Assembly: GCF_032380675.1 (NCBI RefSeq)
Contig: NZ_JAWDIX010000001.1
Span: 1,488,001 to 1,552,000, forward strand
Source: Anaerolentibacter hominis
GTDB taxonomy: Bacteria; Bacillota; Clostridia; Lachnospirales; Lachnospiraceae
Direction: 5' to 3'
DNA length: 64,000 bases
Below the pieces are notes generated by a model. The model was not told the DNA's origin and did no database searches. It was given only the letters and a program-made list of their open reading frames with translations. Shown piece by piece: positions 33,353 to 42,317 of the stretch. Numbering within the stretch: position 1 is the first letter of the stretch; the number at the start of each line of letters is the position of its first letter. Position numbers and translations under genes: made by a program.

Positions 33353-34102
33353 TTATTTTTTCTCAAAATCACCGTCCGCCGTCAGCTCAAGTGTAAAATC
33401 CGCCTTCTGGCTTCCGGCAAGTGTTCTTCTCACATTCACACCGTCTCCGGTGAGATAAAATGCTTCCGCTTCCTCCCTGGTCAGCCCGCCCTTCATTTTG
33501 CGGTCAATCAGCCTGTCCTTTAACATTTCTTCTCTGGCGCTGATAAAGATGGAATAGTCGCATAAGTCCTTGATCCGGTTCCACTCGCCCTCTCCAAAGA
33601 GAAGCCAGTTTCCTTCCACCAGGATAATACTGCCGTCCACCAGAATCTGATCCTCCACCACATCATGAAGCTTGCGGCTGTAGATGGGCCACATCACATT
33701 TTCTTTTCTAAGTGCCACTATCTTCTTCGCAAACCGGGCCGCATCATAGGTCTCAGGGCTTCCCTTAACGCTCTTCATAGGCAGAACCGTACCGTCCTTT
33801 TGCGTCACGGTATGAGACAGGATGTAATCCTGATGATAATGAAACCCATCCAGCCCCACCGCCTGAATCTCCTGAAGCTCCTCATGTTCCCTGGACAGCC
33901 AGGTTAAGAAATTGACCAGCGTTGATTTGCCAACCGCGGGAGGCGCCGCCAGAAAGACAATCTGCCGTTCCTCTTTTTCTCTGTACCGGTCCGTCAAATT
34001 CCTTAACAACGGTAAAAAAATATCATCTATGTTTTCCTGGGTAAAACGTGCTGTGATATCCAGACCATTCACATCAAACTGAAACTCTTTCCAATGCTTC
34101 AA
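33353..34102 (-). CDS. P-loop nucleoside/uridine kinase-like protein
   Basis: The 249-residue protein has a Walker A loop AAPPAVGKSTLVNFL (about 52-66), a substrate-binding GLDGFHYHQDYI and an EGNWLLF motif, as in phosphoribulokinase/uridine kinase-like proteins. The phosphate acceptor (nucleoside, pantothenate or sugar) cannot be determined. The start is TTG at 34102 with GGGAGG seven bases upstream; the reading frame has no better start. Its end overlaps the upstream flank of the phosphoesterase frame, consistent with one operon with scpAB. Confidence 0.82.
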   Translation of the reverse strand: MKHWKEFQFDVNGLDITARFTQENIDDIFLPLLRNLTDRYREKEERQIVFLAAPPAVGKSTLVNFLTWLSREHEELQEIQAVGLDGFHYHQDYILSHTVTQKDGTVLPMKSVKGSPETYDAARFAKKIVALRKENVMWPIYSRKLHDVVEDQILVDGSIILVEGNWLLFGEGEWNRIKDLCDYSIFISAREEMLKDRLIDRKMKGGLTREEAEAFYLTGDGVNVRRTLAGSQKADFTLELTADGDFEKK

Positions 34103-34178
34103 ACCAAATCCTCCCTTTCTCTAACCTGCCCCAGCGTCAAAGCCCCGCTGTCGGTATCTGAATTCCTGATTTCTTACT

Positions 34179-34207
34179 ATCTTAAAACATAATAACACAT
34201 TAAGCAA
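34179..34207 (-). promoter_or_regulatory. probable promoter of the kinase-phosphoesterase-scpAB operon
   Basis: On the minus strand TTGCTT (34207-34202) and TAAGAT (34184-34179) are 17 bases apart, about 75 bases before the kinase start. Confidence 0.5.
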
Positions 34208-34226
34208 CTTTTAGATGGAAATATAG

Positions 34227-34277
34227 CAGAAAACAAAACGGGATGTCCCGACGAATCCACATCGAGGCATCCCGCTC
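34227..34277 (-). terminator. terminator downstream of the second D,D-carboxypeptidase gene
   Basis: On the minus strand CGGGATGCCTCGA pairs with TCGGGACATCCCG (mismatches in the middle), followed by TTTTGTTTT. It lies beyond the repeat element. Confidence 0.8.
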
Positions 34278-34296
34278 TATTTCTATCATTACTTTA

Positions 34297-34402
34297 CCCC
34301 TGCATATCGCAGGTTTACCTGCGATACTGCATAACAAACGCCGATAAGCTCCGCATATCGTCTTATTGTAAATAAGTAGTTTGAAACTGCTTTTGTTTCA
34401 AA
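34297..34402 (-). repeat. modular palindromic repeat, copy 2 (full A-B-C form)
   Basis: This is the most complete copy. Module A is TTTGAAAC/GTTTCAAA (34380-34402). Module B is ATAAGACG (34359-34366) with a hairpin of stem GATA/TATC (34343-34359) and CGGCGTTTG. Module C is stem CGCAGGT/ACCTGCG (34309-34324) ending in GCAGGGG (34297-34303). It lies 10 bases after the stop of the D,D-carboxypeptidase gene. Confidence 0.75.
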
Positions 34403-34412
34403 TTTTTCCCGC

Positions 34413-35657
34413 CTAACGTACCAGGAACTTCGTTCCCATCTTCACGATACAGTCGCCGTACGTCATCTCCGGTCTGTCCTCCGCCGCAAGAATATTAACC
34501 TTGCCGATGGAAACGCCGTTCAGAAAATATTCCACCGCACCGATGACATCCCCTTTATGGATGGGAGCTGTTAATTCCTCCGGCAGAGTAATTTTCTTGG
34601 TTATCTGATCCGGCTTTTCCTCTCCCACGCATACATAGGCGAAGTTTTCTTCGATTGCATAGGGAAGTGTTTCATCCAGCGCCTTTTTTACCTTGACAGG
34701 GCTGGCTCCCTCGAGGGCATTCTCATCCGCGTACGGCGTGGCGTTGGCAAAGCCGTAATCCAGCAGTTTGGCAGCTTCCGTAAACCGCACTTTATGATCC
34801 GGCGCCGCCATAATGACTGCAATCATATCAATACCGTCCCTAGCCGCCGTAGCGGACAGACAGTATTTTGCTTTGCTGGTGGAACCGGTTTTTAATCCGG
34901 TGATGCCGTTGTATGTACGTACCAGTTTGTTGGTATTGGTCAGACCGAATTCACTCTCACCCTTCTTAGTGACATGGGTGATAGAATCCATCCATACCGT
35001 CGAATAGTCGCTGATCTGGGGATGCTTTGTAATCAGTTCTCTGGACATCAGGGCCACATCGTATGCACTGGAATAATGGCCTTCTGTGATGTCGTCATCC
35101 AGACCGCAGCAATTGAGAAAATGCGTATTCTCCATACCCAGTTCTTTCGCCTTCTCATTCATTGCCGCAACAAAGCTTTCCTCTGAACCGGCGATAAATT
35201 CTGCCATAGCTACCGCCGCGTCATTGGCGCTGGCGATACTGATGCATTTGATCATATCATTGACGGTCTGGGTTTCAAAGGGCTCCAGATAGACCTGAGA
35301 TCCGCCCATAGAAGCAGCATGTTCGCTGACCGCCACCTCATCTGTCAGAGAAATCTTACCGCTCTCCAAAGCTTCAAAAATCAGCAGCAGAGTCATGATC
35401 TTGGTAATGCTGGCCGGTATCAGCTGTTCATCCTTATTCTTTTCATACAACACGCGTCCGGTGCTTCCCTCAATCAATACAGCAGCCACTGCTGTTATTT
35501 CCATCTGAGGCTGACTGGCAGGAGCGTTTGTATCAGCTTTCGGCGCTTCCTCTGCCAGAACGTGCGCAGGTTCAAGCTGGCAGACATTTCCAAGCATCAG
35601 AACACAGACCATACCAATTGAAACTATTCTTTTTCGTATTCTTTTCCACTGTTTCAT
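34413..35657 (-). CDS. D-alanyl-D-alanine carboxypeptidase (DacF/PBP5 type), second copy
   Basis: A 414-residue low-molecular-weight penicillin-binding protein. The signal peptide ends near residue 35 (HVLAEEA), and a Thr/Ala/Pro linker follows. Active-site motifs are SITK (Ser83-Lys86), SAN (143-145) and KTG (256-258). A C-terminal PBP5-like domain is seen from about 300. It resembles the protein at 27234 but is not a recent duplicate. It is separated from the cobalamin operon by a 146-base gap and has its own terminator. Confidence 0.94.
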   Translation of the reverse strand: MKQWKRIRKRIVSIGMVCVLMLGNVCQLEPAHVLAEEAPKADTNAPASQPQMEITAVAAVLIEGSTGRVLYEKNKDEQLIPASITKIMTLLLIFEALESGKISLTDEVAVSEHAASMGGSQVYLEPFETQTVNDMIKCISIASANDAAVAMAEFIAGSEESFVAAMNEKAKELGMENTHFLNCCGLDDDITEGHYSSAYDVALMSRELITKHPQISDYSTVWMDSITHVTKKGESEFGLTNTNKLVRTYNGITGLKTGSTSKAKYCLSATAARDGIDMIAVIMAAPDHKVRFTEAAKLLDYGFANATPYADENALEGASPVKVKKALDETLPYAIEENFAYVCVGEEKPDQITKKITLPEELTAPIHKGDVIGAVEYFLNGVSIGKVNILAAEDRPEMTYGDCIVKMGTKFLVR

Positions 35658-35803
35658 GCGTCTTTGACCTTCCCGGTGAAAAAACTGTTTTCTTTCACTG
35701 AGCTCCTAACTTACGCTGGCTGTTGTTACTATGTATATCAAAATAAGGGAAAGAATATGATTGTCATGCTGCAAAAACCTCTTCCGATGCGCGGTTTCTT
35801 TTC

Positions 35804-36433
35804 CTAGACAGGATTTCTCTTTAAGGTCTCATATAAAAGAGCGTTGCAGATGGCCGCAGCTACATTGCTCCCGCCCTTTCTGCCTTTAGCCACGATGTAG
35901 GGAACTCCCGACTGCATGATGATCTTCTTGGCTTCAGCCACATTAACAAAGCCCACCGGAACGCCGATCACCAGCTCCGGCCTGCGCCCCTTCTCCCGGA
36001 TCAGCTCGTCAAGGCGGAGCAGGGCTGTGGGGGCGTTGCCCACCGCCAGGATAAGCGGACCCGGATATTCCATAGCCTTCTCCATGCTCACACTGGCTCT
36101 TGTAATTTCACGCTCCTTTGCCTCCCTGGCCACCTCCGGATCGGCCATATAACAGAGGGCGTTCCCGTGAAGTTTGTGGAGCGCGGCCTTATTGATGCCC
36201 GCCAGAGCCATATTCGTATCTGTAATAATGGCTGCGCCGTTTTTCAGTACCCTGACCGCATGAGGAATCACCCCCTCAGAAAAGCAGAGGGAGGATGCAT
36301 ACTCAAAATCAGCGGTTGTATGAATAACCCTCATAATCACCGGTTTTTCATCCGGTTTCAGTTCCCGGGGCAGTTCTTTTTCTATCAATTCAAAGCTGTG
36401 CCGTTCAATCTCCTCCGGCCTGCGGTACTCCAT
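35804..36433 (-). CDS. cbiC: cobalt-precorrin-8 methylmutase
   Basis: CbiC moves the methyl group from C-11 to C-12, forming cobyrinate. The 209-residue product has VIHTTADFEYASSLCFS with the catalytic histidine (about residue 43) and GVPVGFVNVAEAKKI. It is the last gene of the cobalamin operon. Its ATG overlaps the cobO stop by one base (TGATG). The rest of the pathway up to cobyrinate, except cbiL, lies upstream. Confidence 0.96.
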   Translation of the reverse strand: MEYRRPEEIERHSFELIEKELPRELKPDEKPVIMRVIHTTADFEYASSLCFSEGVIPHAVRVLKNGAAIITDTNMALAGINKAALHKLHGNALCYMADPEVAREAKEREITRASVSMEKAMEYPGPLILAVGNAPTALLRLDELIREKGRRPELVIGVPVGFVNVAEAKKIIMQSGVPYIVAKGRKGGSNVAAAICNALLYETLKRNPV

Positions 36434-36948
36434 CAGTATTCAATCCCCTTTCTGGCCTGTATTCCCTGCTCATAGGGATGTCTTATCTTTTTCATCTCGG
36501 TAATATAGTCAGCCATGTCCACAAAGTACGGATCGGGGTCCCGCCCGGTCAGAACCAGTTCCGTCTCACGTTTATGTGCCTCCACAAAGTTCTGAACCAG
36601 TTCACGGCTGACCATATCATGCTGATAGGCCGAGAAGATTTCATCCATCACAACCAGAAAAACCGGCATCTTCGCTATCCTCGAAGCAGCCTTTCGGATC
36701 GTCTGATCATGCATCTGCCTGGCCTGTTCCCGCTCCTTCTCCCCCATCTCCCAGGAAAATCCAAGATCGGTTGCATTCCTGTAGATATATACATTGGAAA
36801 ACCGTTTTAAAGCCTCAATCTCCCCGGCAAACCGTCCCTTCATAAATTGCAGCACCAGCACCGGCCTGCCATAACCCGCCATGCGCAGAGCCAGCCCCAT
36901 CGCCGCCGTCGTCTTTCCTTTTCCATCTCCGCAGTAAACATGAATCAT
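36433..36948 (-). CDS. cobO: cob(I)alamin adenosyltransferase (CobA/CobO/BtuR type)
   Basis: This enzyme adds the 5'-deoxyadenosyl ligand to reduced corrinoids. The 171-residue product begins with the P-loop GDGKGKTTAAMGLALRMAG (about 7-25) and has the LVLTGRDPDP signature near residue 135. This is the BtuR-type fold, different from PduO. It lies between cbiP and cbiC. Confidence 0.96.
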   Translation of the reverse strand: MIHVYCGDGKGKTTAAMGLALRMAGYGRPVLVLQFMKGRFAGEIEALKRFSNVYIYRNATDLGFSWEMGEKEREQARQMHDQTIRKAASRIAKMPVFLVVMDEIFSAYQHDMVSRELVQNFVEAHKRETELVLTGRDPDPYFVDMADYITEMKKIRHPYEQGIQARKGIEY

Positions 36949-36950
36949 AC

Positions 36951-38468
36951 CTAATCCTCCATTCCTCTCTCTAACACCTGATAGACAAAATCCATATCCA
37001 GATTATGCCTTACCAGATCGGCCAGACGGTCGTACTCTTCTTCCTTAAACTGGTTAAAATCAGTGATTTCGCCTAAAACATTCTTCTTGCCTGCGTGTCT
37101 GCATACGATAGTCAGAAACCGTTCTGTGAACTCCCTGCTGTCAAATATCCCATGGAGATAAGTGCCCAGCACATTGTCCATGACACAGCCGTCATCCTGG
37201 GCAGTACCCTGTTTGGCGGAGGAGAGGATCGCAAACTTTCTGTAATCTCTACGGTATATACTTCGTCCCATATGAATTTCATAGCCGTTTAATCTGGCGC
37301 CGGTAAGGGGCTTCCACACTCCGCTTAAGGATGCTACCGTCCCCTCCGACTGAACCCGTATTTTATCCGGATAAAAGCTGGTCTGCACCGGCAGAAATCC
37401 CAGGCCCTGTGCAAACTGCTCCCCCTCCGTCTCCGTCGGGTCATTTAACTGCTCCCCAAGCATCTGATAGCCGCCGCAGATTCCCATAATCAATTTGCCG
37501 TTCTGATACTGCCGGTACAGTTCTTCCTCCAGGCCGTTCTTCTTCATCCAGTTCAGATCCGCAATGGTACTTTTACTTCCGGGAAGGATTATTAAATCCG
37601 CTGTTTTTAAATCCTCCGGCCGGACCGTATAGTGCAGGGAGATTCCTTCCAGCCGTTCCAGCGCCCTGAAATCCGTATAGTTGGCAATTCTGGGAAAACG
37701 TATCACTGCAATTATCAGTCCGCCGTCCTCCTCCTTCCGGTCCTTAAGCCTTTCCGAAAGACTGTCCTCCTCGTCCAGATTAAGTCTTTCATAGGGGATC
37801 ACCCCGGCTACCGGCTTTCCTGCTTTTTCTTCCAGCATGGCAAGTCCTGGTTCCAGAATCGTCTTATCCCCCCGGAATTTATTAATAATAAGTCCCTGCA
37901 CATAACGCCGTTCTTCCTCCGTGAGCAGGAGCAGGGTACCGCAGAGCTGGGCAAACACGCCGCCCCGGTCGATATCCCCGGCCAGAAGGACCGGTGCATG
38001 GGCAAACTTCGCCATCCCCATATTTACGATATCATCCTGCTTTAAATTAATTTCCGCAGGGCTTCCCGCACCCTCTATCACAATAATATCAAACTCGTTC
38101 GCAAGAGATTCATAGGCTCTCTTCACTTCCGGGATCAGCTTCTTCTTATAGCCGAAGTACTTCCAGGCTTCCATATTCCCCAGAACACGGCCGTTTACAA
38201 TCACCTGGGAACCCACGTCTGTGGTGGGCTTTAGGAGGATGGGATTCATTCTCACATCCGGTTCAATCTTACAGGCCTCCGCCTGAACTACCTGAGCGCG
38301 CCCCATCTCATGACCGTCCCTTGTGATAAAGGAATTAAGGGCCATATTCTGAGACTTAAACGGTGCGGTGCGGTAGCCATCCTGGGTAAAGATCCGGCAG
38401 AGGCCTGCACACAGCAGGCTTTTCCCCACCCCGGACATGGTTCCCTGTATCATAATTGTCTTTGCCAT
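36951..38468 (-). CDS. cbiP: adenosylcobyric acid synthase (CbiP/CobQ)
   Basis: CbiP amidates four side chains of adenosylcobyrinic acid a,c-diamide with glutamine and ATP. The 505-residue product has an N-terminal P-loop dethiobiotin-synthetase-like domain (IQGTMSGVGKSLLCAGL) and a C-terminal class I glutamine amidotransferase domain with the nucleophilic cysteine in MGICGGYQMLG. The ATG at 38468 has GGAGG five bases upstream; the ATG four codons earlier overlaps this site. It lies downstream of cobD. Confidence 0.96.
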   Translation of the reverse strand: MAKTIMIQGTMSGVGKSLLCAGLCRIFTQDGYRTAPFKSQNMALNSFITRDGHEMGRAQVVQAEACKIEPDVRMNPILLKPTTDVGSQVIVNGRVLGNMEAWKYFGYKKKLIPEVKRAYESLANEFDIIVIEGAGSPAEINLKQDDIVNMGMAKFAHAPVLLAGDIDRGGVFAQLCGTLLLLTEEERRYVQGLIINKFRGDKTILEPGLAMLEEKAGKPVAGVIPYERLNLDEEDSLSERLKDRKEEDGGLIIAVIRFPRIANYTDFRALERLEGISLHYTVRPEDLKTADLIILPGSKSTIADLNWMKKNGLEEELYRQYQNGKLIMGICGGYQMLGEQLNDPTETEGEQFAQGLGFLPVQTSFYPDKIRVQSEGTVASLSGVWKPLTGARLNGYEIHMGRSIYRRDYRKFAILSSAKQGTAQDDGCVMDNVLGTYLHGIFDSREFTERFLTIVCRHAGKKNVLGEITDFNQFKEEEYDRLADLVRHNLDMDFVYQVLERGMED

Positions 38469-38500
38469 CATTTCCTCCATTCCGAAGTGGTTTCATTGTT

Positions 38501-39583
38501 TCATATATTCTTCATTGCCCGGAGCAGTATCATATTTTCTTCATGACTGCGCACCGCAATACGGTAATAACCGCAATCCAGATTTCTATAGTTCCCGCAC
38601 CGCCGGATCAGAATCTTCTGTTTCAGAAGTTCTTCATACAATCCTAACCTGCCCTCGAACAGTATAAAATTACTCACGCCGGGAATGATCCGGTATCCAA
38701 TTTTCTCAAGCCCTGATACAAGATACGCCCGTTCCTCCCGGATCAGTTTAACCGCCCTTTTCAGATAAGCTTCTTGCTCCATCTCAAGCGCCGCGGTTCC
38801 GGCCAGCTGTGCAGGGACTGAGACAGACCACGGGGCCCCTGCAGCTTTTATTTTATCCAGCAGCTCTAAGTTAGAACTCATCAGATAGCCAAGCCTCAGG
38901 CCGGCCATCGCATATGTCTTCGTAAAAGCCTTCAGAATAAATAAAACCGAAGAGTCCCTGAGAAATTCCGTCATATCATAATCATTATCATATCCGGTCA
39001 ACGCCAAAAAGCACTCATCCAGAATCAGGAGAATCTTATTTTCCTCACATACCTTCAGAATTTTTCTCAATTGTTCCCTGGGTATCAAATTACCCACCGG
39101 ATTGCCTGGCTGGCACAAAAAACAGATCCCGATCTGTTCGGTGAGCTGCTCTGTAAAATCCGCAGGGAGTCTGAACTCATCTTCTCTTTTCAGATCATAA
39201 TAGTGAATCTGACAGCCTGTCAAATCCAGAGCACGCTCATATTCGGAAAATGTGGGAGCCGTAAGAAGCGCCTGCTTTGGCCTGATACCATAGGCGATCC
39301 GGTAGATCAGATCAGCTGCCCCATTCCCGCAGAGAATCCATTCCGGCGGTATACCCTCCCTGCCGGCAATTTTATTTCGAAGAAGCCTGCAGCTGTCGTC
39401 CGGGTAACACTCCATCCCGGAAAGCTGTCCGGCAACCGCAGTCTTTACGGCTTCCGGCATACCAAGAGGGTTCAGGTTAACTGAAAAATCATATAAGATT
39501 TCATTCTCACCCTTCTCCCCTCCGTGCCGTTCCAACTTTATTGTATCAGAAATTGCCGGAGAGCCGGACATTATTTTTTCCAT
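38501..39583 (-). CDS. cobD: threonine-phosphate decarboxylase (CobD, PLP aminotransferase fold)
   Basis: This enzyme makes (R)-1-amino-2-propanol O-2-phosphate, the nucleotide-loop linker of cobalamin. The 360-residue product has the fold-type I signature FILKAFTKTYAMAGLRLGY, with the PLP-binding lysine, and FSVNLNPLGMP at the N-terminus. The ATG at 39583 has GAAAGGAAAGGA upstream; an in-frame start 42 codons earlier would add a Cys/Phe-rich segment of different character. Histidinol-phosphate aminotransferase is the nearest alternative, but the operon supports CobD. Confidence 0.9.
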   Translation of the reverse strand: MEKIMSGSPAISDTIKLERHGGEKGENEILYDFSVNLNPLGMPEAVKTAVAGQLSGMECYPDDSCRLLRNKIAGREGIPPEWILCGNGAADLIYRIAYGIRPKQALLTAPTFSEYERALDLTGCQIHYYDLKREDEFRLPADFTEQLTEQIGICFLCQPGNPVGNLIPREQLRKILKVCEENKILLILDECFLALTGYDNDYDMTEFLRDSSVLFILKAFTKTYAMAGLRLGYLMSSNLELLDKIKAAGAPWSVSVPAQLAGTAALEMEQEAYLKRAVKLIREERAYLVSGLEKIGYRIIPGVSNFILFEGRLGLYEELLKQKILIRRCGNYRNLDCGYYRIAVRSHEENMILLRAMKNI

Positions 39584-39599
39584 TGGTTCCTTTCCTTTC

Positions 39600-40586
39600 T
39601 CAAAACAGCACAAAACAAAGGGAGAGACGCAGCAGAAAAAGCAGAATGAGCAGCAGAAAAAATGAAGCATAGAAAAGCCGGTTTGCTCTGCACACATCTT
39701 CCGGTTCAATCACTCTTAGCTCATCTCCCAGCCAGGACTTATCTTTCTTACTGCCAAAATAAAAAGCCGGTCCCCCCAGCCGGATTCCCAGCGCTCCCGC
39801 GCATACGCTCTCCGTCCGGGCCGAATTAGGGCTTTCATGCTTGCCGCCATCCCTTTTATACGTGCGCAAAGCCCCCTTCCTGTCCAGCTTAAGCAGAGGA
39901 CAGACCACAATCATAGCCAGCGCCGACAGACGGGAAGGTATGAAATTTAAGATATCATCAAGCCTTGCCGCCGCCCGTCCGAAATACAAATACCGTTCAT
40001 TTTTATATCCAACCATGGAATCCATGGTGTTCACTGCCTTATAAAAAAACATACCAGGTGCCCCCAAAAGCGCCATATAGAAAACAGGCGCCACAGCCCC
40101 GTCCGAGGCATTCTCCGCCACGGTTTCCACCGCTGCACGAAGAACGCCTGCTTCACTGAGATTTTCTGTTTCACGTCCTACAATCATGGACAGCTGCTCC
40201 CTCGCGGCCTCAAGCCCGTTTTCTTTTAAGGCCAGCACCACCTTGCTGCTCTCATCTCTCAGGCATCGTGCCGCCAGCAGCTGATAGCAAAAAATGCTTT
40301 CCATAGCAAATCCCAACAGCCAGTAAGCCTGATAGGCAAAAAACAGAGCTGCCGCAGGCAGCAAAACCCACGGAATCAGGACAGCAAAAACAAGCAGGAT
40401 TCCACCTGCAAGCTCTCTGCGGGGAGTCCCGTTCCACATTCGGCGAAGCAGTTTCTCGGATACATGAATCCAGTTCCCCATCAGCCTGACCGGATGAAAG
40501 GAATAGACCGGGTCTCCAAACAGAAGGTCCAGGATACTGCCGATCCCCATCGCCAGGGCGGAAGACAAAAGATAGAAACTAAGCAT
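39600..40586 (-). CDS. cbiB: adenosylcobinamide-phosphate synthase (CbiB)
   Basis: CbiB is the membrane enzyme that joins the aminopropanol linker to adenosylcobyric acid. The 328-residue product has several membrane segments. Family motifs are LDLLFGDPVYSFHPVRLMG (about 16-34), ETVAENASDGAVAPVFYM and GKHESPNSARTESVCAGAL. The ATG at 40586 overlaps the end of the cobC frame by eight bases and has GGAGTG upstream. It is followed by cobD, the source of its linker. Confidence 0.96.
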   Translation of the reverse strand: MLSFYLLSSALAMGIGSILDLLFGDPVYSFHPVRLMGNWIHVSEKLLRRMWNGTPRRELAGGILLVFAVLIPWVLLPAAALFFAYQAYWLLGFAMESIFCYQLLAARCLRDESSKVVLALKENGLEAAREQLSMIVGRETENLSEAGVLRAAVETVAENASDGAVAPVFYMALLGAPGMFFYKAVNTMDSMVGYKNERYLYFGRAAARLDDILNFIPSRLSALAMIVVCPLLKLDRKGALRTYKRDGGKHESPNSARTESVCAGALGIRLGGPAFYFGSKKDKSWLGDELRVIEPEDVCRANRLFYASFFLLLILLFLLRLSLCFVLF

Positions 40587-41160
40587 GGAGCCACTCCAAC
40601 ACATGCAGCCGGTCCTCCTCATAATTACAATAGATCACATCTCCATTTTTAACAATCCAGTCATAATAGCTGCTCTCCGGCACCGAGAGGGAGGAAAGAA
40701 GCGACATAATCGTTCCCCCATGCACTACGAAGCCGATCTGCTCTGCATCACCCGCCTGAGATATAGCCTCCTGAAACCCTTTTACAGAGCGGGCCAGAAA
40801 ACATTCTCTGCTCTCGCCGCCCGGAATAGGAAGAAGGCCGCCGGAATCAACCCAGTTCTGATAATCCGGACAATCCGCCAGTTCCTCCGCGTTTTTATTC
40901 TCGAATATGCCAAAATCAAGCTCCCTTAAATCTTCGATCACAGTTCCGGTAATCTGAGGGTATAAAAGATTTGCCGTCTCCAGACAGCGCTTCATGGGAC
41001 TGACAAACAGCCGGTCAGGTACCGGGTAAATCCCTGCTAGCAGCCCTTTTTTTAACATCTTTATTCCCGGTTCTGACAGCGTCTCATCGGTTCTCCCGAT
41101 ATACCGGTGAGCCTGGTTTCCTTCTGTACGTCCATGGCGTATAAAAAAAACATGTTTCAT
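40579..41160 (-). CDS. cobC: alpha-ribazole phosphatase-like histidine phosphatase (CobC)
   Basis: The 193-residue protein is a phosphoglycerate mutase-like phosphatase. It has FIRHGRTEGNQAHRYIGRTD with the catalytic histidine (His9), and VVHGGTIMSLL with the second histidine. In this context it most likely removes the phosphate from alpha-ribazole 5'-phosphate or adenosylcobalamin 5'-phosphate. The gene overlaps its upstream neighbour by four bases (ATAAAATG). The substrate is assigned by context. Confidence 0.88.
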   Translation of the reverse strand: MKHVFFIRHGRTEGNQAHRYIGRTDETLSEPGIKMLKKGLLAGIYPVPDRLFVSPMKRCLETANLLYPQITGTVIEDLRELDFGIFENKNAEELADCPDYQNWVDSGGLLPIPGGESRECFLARSVKGFQEAISQAGDAEQIGFVVHGGTIMSLLSSLSVPESSYYDWIVKNGDVIYCNYEEDRLHVLEWLHA

Positions 41161-41537
41161 TTTATCCTGACTCCTATCCCGCAGAAGATTCTGACTACCT
41201 CATCCGCCCTCCTGGCCAGTTCGGTGCAGAGGCGTCCCGTTCTTTCCCGATAGTCCCGCTCTTCTTTTGATAGCGGAACGATACCGCAGCCCACTTCATC
41301 ACAGATCAGTATAAGCTCTGGATTGTTCCGCTGCAACTCCTGCGCCGTTTCAGCCGGATCGCGGTCAGAGAATACCGACCGCTTTACCATCAGATGAAGA
41401 TGGTTGATCCCCTTTTTCGAAAGCAGATCTTCCCTCTGACAGTCCGCGCCGTCACAAAAATCCATCTCCTTAAGACCGCATTCTGCCATGACATAGTGGA
41501 GTTTATTCTGTCCGCATCCCCCGATATATAATTTCAT
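41157..41537 (-). CDS. CobU-like protein lacking the P-loop
   Basis: The 126-residue protein matches the ends of CobU, the bifunctional adenosylcobinamide kinase/guanylyltransferase. The N-terminal loop reads GGCGQNKL instead of GGxxSGKS, so nucleotide binding should be lost or changed. The C-terminal EVGCGIVPLSKEERDYRERTG motif of genuine CobU is well preserved. It is shorter than CobU (about 175-190 residues). The full-length CobU at 42314 shows the opposite pattern. The start could also be GTG at 41540. A role as partner subunit of the other CobU is inference. Confidence 0.7.
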   Translation of the reverse strand: MKLYIGGCGQNKLHYVMAECGLKEMDFCDGADCQREDLLSKKGINHLHLMVKRSVFSDRDPAETAQELQRNNPELILICDEVGCGIVPLSKEERDYRERTGRLCTELARRADEVVRIFCGIGVRIK

Positions 41538-41552
41538 CACGATATTCCCTCC

Positions 41553-42317
41553 CTAAAGCAATGATCTGGTCAGTACAAGTACAATCGTCATGACTAACTC
41601 ACAGACCTGCAAAAACCAGCCTTCCGTATCGCCGGTGACGCCCCCGAATTTCTTCTTGGAGAAAAAATAGTAAAAAAGAAAGACCGCCGCCCCTGACGCA
41701 TACATCACCGTTCCGGTCAGCGGTTCGGCAAGAATCATGAAAAGCAGGCAGAGCGCTGCCATACACCCCAGGACAATCCGCACCGTCCTCCCTTTTACCG
41801 CCGAGGTAAACGCATAGAGTGTTCCTTCTCGTTTCGCGGCCGGAAAGCAGACGGCCGCCAGACCGCTGAGTACTCTGGAACAGATTGCAGCCAGTCCCGC
41901 AAGCAGCCAGTCCTTCCATCCAAGAAGCTCGGAAAACGCACCGAAATAAAGTATAAAATAAGTCAGGGCCCCGATGACAGCAAATGCTCCAAGGTGGGGG
42001 TCTTTCATGATTTCCAGACATTTTTCGCTGCTCTGGTGGGAGGCACAGGCATCTGTTGTGTCCAGAAATCCATCCATATGAATCCCTCCCGTAATCAGAA
42101 ACGGAATAGCACAGGCTACGGATGTATAAAAGATCCGTCCTATGAAAAGCCGGTTTCCAAGTATATTCCATCCCAGGAAAAGCGCGGTGATCACGCCTCC
42201 TACCAATGGGAAGAAACACAGGCTGTACTCCATATCTTCTTCCTTCCAGGGAAGTGACGGGACAGGGATTGCAGAATACATTGAAAATGCAATCAAACAG
42301 GAGCGAATCCATCTCAT
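41553..42317 (-). CDS. cobS: adenosylcobinamide-GDP ribazoletransferase (cobalamin synthase)
   Basis: CobS joins adenosylcobinamide-GDP and alpha-ribazole in the membrane. The 254-residue product has about six hydrophobic segments. Family motifs are YSAIPVPSLPW near the N-terminus and the GGIHMDGFLDTTDACAS signature (about 56-72). The ATG at 42317 has AAAGGAG upstream and overlaps the cobU stop by four bases. Confidence 0.96.
   Translation of the reverse strand: MRWIRSCLIAFSMYSAIPVPSLPWKEEDMEYSLCFFPLVGGVITALFLGWNILGNRLFIGRIFYTSVACAIPFLITGGIHMDGFLDTTDACASHQSSEKCLEIMKDPHLGAFAVIGALTYFILYFGAFSELLGWKDWLLAGLAAICSRVLSGLAAVCFPAAKREGTLYAFTSAVKGRTVRIVLGCMAALCLLFMILAEPLTGTVMYASGAAVFLFYYFFSKKKFGGVTGDTEGWFLQVCELVMTIVLVLTRSLL

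Larger units (their letters stand above)
34103..34412 (-). other. 310-base intergenic region between kinase and D,D-carboxypeptidase
   Basis: This gap holds, from high to low coordinates: the palindromic repeat copy 2 (34297-34402), the terminator of the D,D-carboxypeptidase gene (34227-34277) and a promoter for the kinase-scpAB run (34179-34207). I see no coding potential. Confidence 0.7.

Noticed and set aside
35773..35798. Possible terminator after cbiC
   Set aside because: Only a weak five-base stem (AAACC/GGTTT) with a T-run on the minus strand; too weak to list with confidence.
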